This document shows positions 57,791-64,000 of a stretch of DNA of 64,000 nt, piece by piece. The stretch spans positions 1 through 64,000 of the forward strand of contig WOUR01000014.1 of assembly GCA_009772935.1 (NCBI GenBank), read 5' to 3'. The notes below the pieces were generated by a model, which ran no database searches, was not told where the DNA came from, and saw nothing but the letters and a program-made list of their open reading frames with translations. Each line of letters opens with the position of its first letter. Position 1 is the first letter of the stretch. The position numbers and the translations under genes were made by a program. Source of the stretch: Rhodospirillaceae bacterium (lineage in GTDB: Bacteria; Pseudomonadota; Alphaproteobacteria; Reyranellales; Reyranellaceae).

Positions 57791-59311
57791 CTAGGCTTCG
57801 TTGCGGCCGAGCCGCATGTCGAGGTCGAACGGGTAGAGCGGGCGCTTGACCCGCTCGTACTTGAACAGCTTGAGGTCGGAGGCGGTGCAGCCGTCGCCGT
57901 CGCACATCACGATGTGCTTGGCGATCGGCTCGAAACCGGCGCGGAAGTGCTGGCGCGACTTGATCAGCACGTACTTCTTGCGCCGCGGATCGATGCCGCA
58001 GTGGGTGAAGACGCCGAGGTCGTAGGGTTCGGCGCGCTTCTCCGACACCACGATCTGCATCTTGCCGGTATCGAGCACGGCGGTGCGGCCCATGCGCACC
58101 GTGGTCCCGGTGGCCATCGGGCCGGTCACGGTGAACTGGCCGTCGGTAATGGCCTTGACCCTGCCGGTGACCTTGAGCGGCTTGCCCTTGAGGCCCATGG
58201 CCGGCATGTCGATCTTGCCGCCCAGCTCGAGCGTCACCTCGGCGCCGACGCCGGCCTCGATCATCTGCTCGACGCAGGCCGGATCGCAGATCGGGCCGGC
58301 GCAGGCATCCTCGAGCTCCTGTTTCATCGCCTCCTCGATGACGCTCATCACGTCCTGGGTGCCGCCCGAGGCGGTGTTGTCACCATGGTCGGCCATGACG
58401 ACCGGATAGTCCGTGTAACCCTTGGCGCGCCCGACCTGGACCGAGAGCGGCTCCGGATGGAACAGGAAGCCTTCGCGTTTTTCCCAGGCCGTATCGAGGA
58501 TGCGGTTGAGCAGGATCTCGCCCTCCGCGGTCCGCTTGTCGCAGACGATGACCGAGGAGAGGGCGAGGTGGGGGATGTCGGCTTGCGGGAAGCCGCCGAA
58601 CACCGAGGCGTTCAGGACCTGGCCGGTATCCTCGGCCTGGTTGGCCATGCCCATCAGGGTCTTCATGGGCTCGCGCGAGGGGGTATGGACGAGCGAGCTG
58701 CTCATGATCGGGCGGTTGCCCCAGACCATCTTCGGCTCGACCTCGCCGGCCAGGGTGCGGATCAGTGTGCGGCCGGCCCGGCGGGCCGTGTCGGCCATGT
58801 CGATATGGGGGTAGGTGCGGTAGCCCGTCATGATGGTGGCGCCTTTCACCATGGCGTCGGTCATCTGGGTGTGGAAATCGAGGGCCACCGCGATCGGCAC
58901 ATCCGGCGCGATCTTGCGGATGCGGTTCAGCAGCTCGCCTTCGCCGTCATCGTAGTGCTCGGCCACCATGGCGCCGTGCAGCGCCAGCATGACGGCGTCG
59001 CAGCCCTTCCTGACCTCATCCACGATGGCGGTGGTCATCTGTTCGTATGCCGCTTTCGTGACCAGGCCCGACGGATGGGCAGAAGCGGCCATCGGCACGG
59101 TGAACTCGGCGCCGGCCTTGCGGGCAATCTCGATGAAGCCGCCGAGGGACGTATTGGTGCCTTCGGCCTCATTGATGGCATCAGGCCCGTTTAGGGCGCC
59201 CAGGCCGCCGCCTCGGGCGAAGGATTCGATGGGGGTGGGCAGGGGCGAGAACGTATTGGTCTCGTGCATCATCATGGCGACTACGAACTTCTTGGCCAAC
59301 AACCCCTCCAT
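57791..59311 (-). CDS. M81-family metallopeptidase (MlrC-like)
   Basis: A 506-aa protein of the microcystinase C family. VVAMMMHETNTFSPLPTP, LHGAMVAEHYDDGEGELLNR, VALDFHTQMTDAMV, GYRTYPHIDMADTARRAGR and VVMADHGDNTASGGTQD are the conserved metal-binding segments; the C-terminal domain has VVSEKRAEPYDLGVFTHCGI. It probably cleaves unusual linear peptides or amides. ATG 59311 is used; GGAGGGG inside the first codons could instead serve a TTG a few codons later. It is followed by the D-aminoacylase gene, suggesting breakdown of D-amino-acid-containing compounds. Confidence 0.9.
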   Translation of the reverse strand: MEGLLAKKFVVAMMMHETNTFSPLPTPIESFARGGGLGALNGPDAINEAEGTNTSLGGFIEIARKAGAEFTVPMAASAHPSGLVTKAAYEQMTTAIVDEVRKGCDAVMLALHGAMVAEHYDDGEGELLNRIRKIAPDVPIAVALDFHTQMTDAMVKGATIMTGYRTYPHIDMADTARRAGRTLIRTLAGEVEPKMVWGNRPIMSSSLVHTPSREPMKTLMGMANQAEDTGQVLNASVFGGFPQADIPHLALSSVIVCDKRTAEGEILLNRILDTAWEKREGFLFHPEPLSVQVGRAKGYTDYPVVMADHGDNTASGGTQDVMSVIEEAMKQELEDACAGPICDPACVEQMIEAGVGAEVTLELGGKIDMPAMGLKGKPLKVTGRVKAITDGQFTVTGPMATGTTVRMGRTAVLDTGKMQIVVSEKRAEPYDLGVFTHCGIDPRRKKYVLIKSRQHFRAGFEPIAKHIVMCDGDGCTASDLKLFKYERVKRPLYPFDLDMRLGRNEA

Positions 59312-59520
59312 GCAGGTCTTAAGTCTTTGAACACCCTATAGAAAGCTCGACCTCGCGCGTTTGCTGAAGCAGTGCATCCAGTGCATAGCTGCATCGCACT
59401 ATTATTGTGCGTTGCAAAAACGCAACACCTCCGACCCGACATCAACGAACGCTAAATATGTGAATTCAGGGCTCTTTTTCGCACTTGCATTCTCTTCGCA
59501 GGTGCACCATTCTTTGGGGG

Positions 59521-59617
59521 CAGCAAACGCTACCTCGGTAGCCTCTTTGTTTGCTGTATGCCCGTCTTGGGCGTTTCCTCCCTAAACTCGGGCCGTGCTT
59601 GTCACGGCCCTTTTTTT
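59521..59617 (+). ncRNA. Candidate small RNA with anti-Shine-Dalgarno hairpin loop
   Basis: In an AT-richer gap of about 330 nt (59312-59638) there is a chain of four stem-loops. First, CAGCAAAC/GTTTGCTG (59521-59556) encloses GCTACC/GGTAGC (59529-59542). Next comes GCCC/GGGC (59560-59572), then GTTT/AAAC (59573-59587) holding the 7-nt loop CCTCCCT, and last a terminator. A 74-codon frame that ends at 59585 has no ribosome site or protein character. Loops exposing CCUCC-type motifs that pair with ribosome-binding sites are known in alphaproteobacterial trans-acting sRNAs. The 5' end is not defined and may lie upstream of 59521. Confidence 0.5.
59590..59617 (+). terminator. Strong rho-independent terminator of the candidate sRNA
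   Basis: GGGCCGTG (59590-59597) pairs with CACGGCCC (59603-59610) around CTTGT, then seven Ts (59611-59617). On the plus strand no protein gene precedes it, which supports a noncoding transcript. Confidence 0.88.
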
Positions 59618-59638
59618 ACCCGTCATCCGGCGGGTGGA

Positions 59639-60541
59639 TTATTCGGCGGCCAGTGGCCGCTGCGGAAGTAGAGTGGCGCAGGCCTGTTCGGCCATGGTTT
59701 CCAGGAGCCCTGTCATCAGTCGGGCGACGACTCCGGCGACTGGAAGCCGCTCATGACGTGCCTCGTCCATGTAGAGCGCGCGATTGATCTCGATCTGCAG
59801 CGTATGGCGGGACAGCGCGGGCCGGCCGTAGCGCTGGGTGGTGAAGCCGCCCGCATAGGGTTGGTTGCGCAGAACACGCAGGCCGCGTGCTCGGAACCAC
59901 CGTTCTGCCGCGGCGGTGAATTCCGGCGCGCAGGCTTCCCCATGGTTGTCGCCCAAGACGATGTCGACGCGCTGGTCGCGGTCCCGTGAGCCCAGGGTGG
60001 AGGCGGAGGAGGGCATCGAATGGGCATCGATCAGTAGCGCGCCGCCGAACGTGCTGTAGGTATGCTCGACCAGCAGGGAGAGTGTCTGGTGATAGGGACG
60101 CCAGCAGGTTTCCAGCCGATGCTCGATCGTGTCGGAGGGGACGCGCCCGCGGTAGATCGCCTCGCCGCTGGCCGCGACCCGCGGGATCATGCCGAGACCG
60201 GCGGCCACCCGGGTGGTGCGATGGTTCAGCGGTCGCGGAAGCGGTCCCTCGAACATGCCGGGATCGAGTTCGTAGGGCTCGCGGTTGGCGTCGACGTAGG
60301 AGCGGGGAAAGCGGGCCGCCAGAAAAGGCATGCCGAGTGACGGGGCGGCGGCGAACAGTTCGTCGACGAAGGCGTCTTCCGCCCGGCGCAGGGCTGCGAG
60401 CGGAACGGCGGCCTGCTCGAGAAAGGCCGCAGGGTAGATCGAGCCGCTATGCGGCGAGGCCACGACCACCGGAACCGTCTGGTGCGCCGGCAGCCGGCAA
60501 TCCAGGGCCTCGTGGTCGGGCAGGACCGGAAGAAAATCCAT
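59639..60541 (-). CDS. N-formylglutamate amidohydrolase-family protein
   Basis: A 300-aa zinc-dependent hydrolase (HutG-type FGase). VPVVVASPHSGSIYPAAFLE has the first metal and substrate residues. RRAEDAFVDELFAAAP, FPRSYVDANREPYELDPGMF, TYSTFGGALLIDAHSMPSSA and IVLGDNHGEACAPEF continue the family pattern. GLRVLRNQPYAGGFTTQRYG and LQIEINRALYMDE complete it. The start MDFLPVL at 60541 is chosen as the first protein-like methionine. It stands alone without other histidine-utilisation genes, so the true substrate may be another N-acyl amino acid. Confidence 0.88.
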   Translation of the reverse strand: MDFLPVLPDHEALDCRLPAHQTVPVVVASPHSGSIYPAAFLEQAAVPLAALRRAEDAFVDELFAAAPSLGMPFLAARFPRSYVDANREPYELDPGMFEGPLPRPLNHRTTRVAAGLGMIPRVAASGEAIYRGRVPSDTIEHRLETCWRPYHQTLSLLVEHTYSTFGGALLIDAHSMPSSASTLGSRDRDQRVDIVLGDNHGEACAPEFTAAAERWFRARGLRVLRNQPYAGGFTTQRYGRPALSRHTLQIEINRALYMDEARHERLPVAGVVARLMTGLLETMAEQACATLLPQRPLAAE

Positions 60542-60666
60542 CCCATGCTCATAGCGGCTGAGAGGGGGCGCGTCACGCTCGCGCTCTTGCCAATCCGTTT
60601 CCGGCAATGTAGACGACCGGGCTTCCGCGCTACCGAATGGTTTCGACCCCGGCAGCAGCAGGTGAT

Positions 60667-60741
60667 GGGCGCGTAGCTCAGCGGTAGAGCACTGTCTTGA
60701 CATGGCAGTGGCCACAGGTTCGATCCCTGTCGCGCCCACCA
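60667..60741 (+). tRNA. tRNA-Val, anticodon GAC
   Basis: A full cloverleaf of 75 nt including encoded CCA. Acceptor stem GGGCGCG/CGCGCCC (60667-60673, 60731-60737). D arm GCTCAGCGGTAGAGC, anticodon arm CTGTCTTGACATGGCAG with GAC in the loop, and T arm with GGTTCGATCC. It reads GUC and GUU valine codons. No integrase or attachment-site duplication is visible beside it. Confidence 0.96.
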
Positions 60742-60810
60742 TCGCCTTCTCTCCAGCCCCTTGATCGGAACCGGTGTCCAAGGCACCAGTAGGGAATGGC
60801 TGGAGTTCCG

Positions 60811-62862
60811 ATGTCCGATTTCTTTTCGCTCTATTCCCACGAGTTCGTGCGCGTGGCCTGCTGCGTGCCGCGCACCCGTGTGGCCGATGCGGCCTACAAT
60901 CTGGCCGAGACGCTGAAGCTCGCGGCCCAGGGCGACGCGGCCCGGGCGGCCGTCATGGTCTTTCCCGAGCTGGGGCTCTCCTCCTACGCCATCGAGGACC
61001 TGCTTCTGCAGGACGCGCTGCTCGATGAGGTCGAACGGTCGATCGCCGGTGTCGTCGAGGCGTCGCGCGATCTTTTCCCCGTGCTGATCGTCGGGGCGCC
61101 GCTGCGCGTCACGAATCGTCTCTACAACACCGCGGTCGTCATCCATCGCGGCAAGGTGCTCGGCGTGGTGCCCAAGACTTTCCTGCCGAACTACCGAGAG
61201 TTCTACGAGAAGCGCCATTTCATCTCCGGCGCCAACGTCATCTGCCAGGAACTCGAGCTCGCCGGGCAGACTGCGGTGCCCTTCGGCACCGACCTGCTGT
61301 TCAAGGCAACCGGGCTAGATCTCACCTTCCATGTCGAGATCTGCGAGGACGTCTGGGTGCCGATCCCGCCGTCAAGCCACGCCGCGCTCGCGGGAGCCGA
61401 GCTGCTGGTCAACCTGTCGGCCAGCAACATCACCATCGGCAAGGCGGAGGCGCGGCGGTTGCTGTGCGGCAGCCAGTCGATGCGGGCGGTCGCGGCCTAC
61501 GCCTATTCGGCGTCAGGACGCGGCGAATCGACGACCGACCTCGCCTGGGATGGCCACGCGGCGATCTACGAACTGGGCGACCAGCTGGTGGAGTCGCAGC
61601 GCTTCGAACTCGATTCGACCATGATCCGGGCCGATGTCGATGTCGGCCGCATCCGCCAGGAGCGCCTGCGCTACAACGGCTTCGCCGACTGCGCGCTGCA
61701 GGAGAAGGAAAGGATCGAGCGCTTCCGGCAGGTCGCGTTCGTCTTCGATCCGCCCAAGGACACGGTCGCCCTCGACCGCGCCATCGAGCGTTTCCCCTAT
61801 GTGCCCTCGGATCCCGCCAAGCTGCGGGACAATTGCTACGAGGCCTACAACATCCAGGTCCAGGGCCTGGCGCAGCGCCTGCAGTCGAGCCGCACGGAGA
61901 ATGCCGTCATCGGCGTGTCGGGCGGCCTCGATTCGACCCATGCGCTGATCGTCGCCTGCCGCGCCATGGACCAGCTGGGCTTGAGCCGCGAGAACGTGCT
62001 CGCCTACACGATGCCGGGCTTCGGCACCTCCGACAAGACGTACACCAACGCCTGGCGGCTGATGAAGGCGCTCGGCGTCACGGCGGCCGAGATCGACATC
62101 AAGCCGGCCGCGACGCAGATGCTGGCCGACATCGGCCATCCCTTCGGCAAGGGCGAGAAGGTCTACGATGTGACCTTCGAGAACGTGCAGGCGGGCCTGC
62201 GGACCGACTATCTGTTCCGGCTGGCCAACCAGCGGCGCGGCATGGTGGTCGGCACCGGCGATCTTTCCGAACTGGGACTGGGCTGGTGCACCTATGGCGT
62301 GGGCGATCACATGTCCCACTACAATCCCAACGGCTCGGTCTCGAAGACCTTGATCCAGCACCTGATCCGCTTCGTCGCCGCCTCGGGCGACGTCAGCGCG
62401 GACACGGCGGAAATCCTGCTCGACATCCTGAACACCGAGATCTCGCCCGAGCTGATACCTGCCGGCGAGAAGGGCGTCGTGCAGGCCACGGAGAGCTTCG
62501 TCGGTCCCTACGCGCTGCAGGATTTCAATCTCTTCTACCTGACGCGGCTTGGCTACCGGCCGTCGAAGATCGCCTTCCTCGCCTGGAACGCCTGGCACGA
62601 CATCGAGAGGGGCGCCTGGCCGGCCAACCTGCCGGAAGGAACGCGGCGGGCCTACACGCTGGAGGAGATCCGCGGCTGGCTGGCGCTGTTCCTGCGCCGC
62701 TTCTTCACCAACCAGTTCAAGCGCTCGGCCGTGCCCAACGGACCGAAGATCTCGTCCGGCGGTTCGCTGTCGCCGCGTGGCGACTGGCGGGCGCCGTCCG
62801 ACGGCAGCCCGGATGTCTGGCTCGAGGAGATGAAGGCCATCCCGGAGACCGGTGGAAAATAG
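60811..62862 (+). CDS. nadE: Glutamine-dependent NAD+ synthetase
   Basis: A 683-aa two-domain enzyme. The N-terminal nitrilase-like glutaminase has its triad in FPELGLSSYA (Glu), KTFLPNYREFYEKRHF (Lys) and VEICEDVWVP (Cys). The C-terminal synthetase has the ATP loop VSGGLDSTHALIV and PGFGTSDKTYTNAW, with QRRGMVVGTGDLSELGLGW. It is the long (Mycobacterium/Azospirillum-like) type. MSDFFSLYSHEF at 60811 is preferred, an in-frame ATG 15 nt earlier being less likely. It completes NAD synthesis, downstream of the pathway fed by the pncB-like gene. Confidence 0.94.
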   Translation: MSDFFSLYSHEFVRVACCVPRTRVADAAYNLAETLKLAAQGDAARAAVMVFPELGLSSYAIEDLLLQDALLDEVERSIAGVVEASRDLFPVLIVGAPLRVTNRLYNTAVVIHRGKVLGVVPKTFLPNYREFYEKRHFISGANVICQELELAGQTAVPFGTDLLFKATGLDLTFHVEICEDVWVPIPPSSHAALAGAELLVNLSASNITIGKAEARRLLCGSQSMRAVAAYAYSASGRGESTTDLAWDGHAAIYELGDQLVESQRFELDSTMIRADVDVGRIRQERLRYNGFADCALQEKERIERFRQVAFVFDPPKDTVALDRAIERFPYVPSDPAKLRDNCYEAYNIQVQGLAQRLQSSRTENAVIGVSGGLDSTHALIVACRAMDQLGLSRENVLAYTMPGFGTSDKTYTNAWRLMKALGVTAAEIDIKPAATQMLADIGHPFGKGEKVYDVTFENVQAGLRTDYLFRLANQRRGMVVGTGDLSELGLGWCTYGVGDHMSHYNPNGSVSKTLIQHLIRFVAASGDVSADTAEILLDILNTEISPELIPAGEKGVVQATESFVGPYALQDFNLFYLTRLGYRPSKIAFLAWNAWHDIERGAWPANLPEGTRRAYTLEEIRGWLALFLRRFFTNQFKRSAVPNGPKISSGGSLSPRGDWRAPSDGSPDVWLEEMKAIPETGGK

Positions 62863-62954
62863 CGGCCGCGATTTTCACGCGGCGAGTTGGCCGTCGTTTG
62901 CGCGCTGCGCCCAAAATGCTACTGACGCTCGAAGGAAGCGCGTAGGAGGGTTCG

Positions 62955-63362
62955 ATGCCGCTCGAGATCAAGAAGACGGTCCAGCAGATGGTCGACGAGG
63001 CCAATAGCCAGATCGAGACGCTGTCGCTGGCCGAAGCGATGAAGATCCACGGCCAGCCGGACGTGACTTTCATCGACATCCGCGATCCGCGCGAGCTGTG
63101 GCGCGACGGCACCATTCCCGGCGCCATCAACGTGACGCGTGGCATGCTCGAAATGTGGATCGATCCGCACAGCCCGTACGCCAAGGATTACTTCCAGACC
63201 GGCAACAAGTTCGTGTTCTTCTGCGCCGGCGCCTGGCGCTCGGCCCTGTCGACCAAGACGGCGCAGGACATGGGCCTCACGCCGGTCGCCCATTTCGAGG
63301 GCGGCTTCGGCGCGTGGAAGAAGGCCGGCGGCCCGGTGGAGACGGTCGAGCCCAAGAAGTAG
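62955..63362 (+). CDS. Rhodanese-like domain protein
   Basis: A 135-aa single rhodanese domain. VTFIDIRDPRELWRDGTIPG is the CH2A-type start. GMLEMWIDPHSPYAK is an insert typical of this subgroup. FFCAGAWRSALSTKTAQDMG holds the catalytic cysteine in the loop CAGAWR. It transfers sulfane sulfur or binds persulfides. The ATG at 62955 follows GGAGGG. The acyl-CoA synthetase gene begins 9 nt after its stop. Confidence 0.9.
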   Translation: MPLEIKKTVQQMVDEANSQIETLSLAEAMKIHGQPDVTFIDIRDPRELWRDGTIPGAINVTRGMLEMWIDPHSPYAKDYFQTGNKFVFFCAGAWRSALSTKTAQDMGLTPVAHFEGGFGAWKKAGGPVETVEPKK

Positions 63363-63371
63363 GGCGCGGCC

Positions 63372-64000
63372 GTGAGCGCCGACCAGCCTGTCGTTCCGCA
63401 GCCGGTCATCGACGACATACCGGACTTCACGTCGATCCCGGCCTACATCGCGCGGCACGCGAAGGGCCATCCGGACAAGCCGGCCGTGAAGTGCGACGGG
63501 GTGGTGAGAAGCTGGAAGTCTTTCGACGGGCGCATCAACCGGATCGCCCGGCGGCTGTCGGAGATGGGACTGGGCCGTGGCGACAAGATCGCGATCCTCG
63601 CAGCCAACTCGATCGAATATCTCGAAACCTTCATGGGCGGGCTGCGCGCCGGCGTCTGCGTCGTGCCGCTCTCGACCATGGCCGCGGCCGATGCGCTCGA
63701 GAAGATGCTCGACGATTGCGACGCCAAGGTCCTGTTCCTGTCCGACCAGTATCGCGCGCTTGTCGAGCCTTACGAGGGACGCCTCTCCAAGCTGGTGGCC
63801 GGCGGCCGCATCGCCTACGACTTCGCGCGACCGGGCTGGCAGGATTTCGAGGCCTGGCTGGCGCCCGCGAGCGATGCGCCGTTCGAGACCGGAATCGGCC
63901 CGCTGGACGACTTCAACATCATCTACAGTTCCGGCACGACCGGCCTGCCCAAGGGCATCCTTCATTCGCATGCGCTGCGCAGCCAGCTGCCCGTGCGCTT
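63372..64000 (+). CDS. AMP-dependent acyl-CoA synthetase, 3' end beyond the window
   Basis: GTG 63372 opens a frame running off the window: the first ~209 residues of an ANL-superfamily ligase. SWKSFDGRINRIARRLSEMG and LGRGDKIAILAANSIEYLET lead to IIYSSGTTGLPKGILHSH, the ATP/AMP-binding P-loop (about 183-200). It activates a carboxylic acid as acyl-AMP, then thioester. Substrate unknown; the first third resembles acetoacetyl-CoA synthetase/fatty-acyl-type enzymes. It is coupled to the rhodanese gene. Confidence 0.88.
   Translation, partial: MSADQPVVPQPVIDDIPDFTSIPAYIARHAKGHPDKPAVKCDGVVRSWKSFDGRINRIARRLSEMGLGRGDKIAILAANSIEYLETFMGGLRAGVCVVPLSTMAAADALEKMLDDCDAKVLFLSDQYRALVEPYEGRLSKLVAGGRIAYDFARPGWQDFEAWLAPASDAPFETGIGPLDDFNIIYSSGTTGLPKGILHSHALRSQLPVR

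Noticed and set aside
59361..59585. 74-codon TTG-start frame in the gap before the D-aminoacylase-opposite region
   Set aside because: No ribosome site, no protein-like pattern, and it overlaps the hairpin chain of the candidate sRNA.
60667..60741. tRNA-Val as an integration site of a genomic island
   Set aside because: No integrase gene and no repeat of the tRNA 3' end were seen within the window; both neighbours are core genes.

Overview
The window is GC-rich chromosomal DNA of an alphaproteobacterium. Support comes from the ALAS-type haem gene hemA (active-site Lys at residue 248), the cysteine-poor alphaproteobacterial form of DksA, an EipB (DUF1849) protein, dense short operons and frequent GTG/TTG starts. 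The load of peptide ABC transporters and amidohydrolases would suit a soil or water heterotroph of Rhodospirillales/Hyphomicrobiales type; a Reyranella-like organism is possible, but the genus cannot be fixed from this sequence alone.

Layout. 1-1,900 is an accessory patch: the end of an IS21-like element cutting a hypothetical gene, small orphan genes, a structured intergenic stretch and an IS1595-type transposase. 2,000-8,500 is core metabolism: glutathione reductase, class II DAHP synthase, a nicotinate phosphoribosyltransferase-like protein, a glutathione S-transferase and an MFS exporter. 8,430-10,440 is an unusual composite locus. The gap between the MFS gene and hemA holds two unrelated exported-protein genes, separated by a fused remnant of the hemA and MFS 3' ends. 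10,400-13,500 has hemA, a class III aminotransferase and a small membrane protein. 13,700-21,600 is a complete Dpp/Opp-type peptide ABC operon followed by an M20 peptidase and a DUF6671 gene. 22,500-27,100 (minus strand) is a second peptide ABC set with a deacylase but no ATPases. 27,100-38,100 holds pyrE, several small membrane proteins, two transport proteins, a lone receiver domain, a lipoprotein, a Baeyer-Villiger-type monooxygenase and a large MscS-like channel, followed by a gamma-glutamyltransferase to 39,650.

39,736-44,084 is a five-gene unit: ECF sigma factor, membrane anti-sigma-like protein, CpxP/CnrX-like periplasmic protein, Tat-exported DUF1800 protein and DUF1501 protein. Convergent to it, 51,200-44,080 runs EipB, photolyase, COG2907 flavoprotein, DUF1365, cyclopropane-fatty-acid-synthase-like methyltransferase and GPH-family symporter. 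The gene content matches the singlet-oxygen (RpoE/ChrR) and furan-fatty-acid loci described in Rhodobacter. 51,300-56,300 has PdeM, a hydratase, MobA, a DUF3553 protein, a compact bufferin operon (bufA1-bufB-bufC: copper-binding RiPP precursor, DUF692 multinuclear iron enzyme and its partner) and dksA. 56,300-64,000 has a D-aminoacylase/M81 pair, a candidate small RNA that displays CCUCCC in a hairpin loop, an N-formylglutamate amidohydrolase, tRNA-Val(GAC), nadE, a rhodanese and the start of an acyl-CoA synthetase.

Recurring themes are peptide and D-/N-acyl-amino-acid scavenging (two ABC systems, M20, deacylase, GGT, D-aminoacylase, M81, formylglutamate hydrolase), and stress on the envelope and from metals or oxygen (bufferin, ECF unit, photolyase/CFA unit, EipB, GST, Gor, MscS). 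The most interesting parts are the ECF-CnrX-like-DUF1800/DUF1501 unit, the bufferin operon, the composite MFS/hemA intergenic locus and the candidate sRNA.
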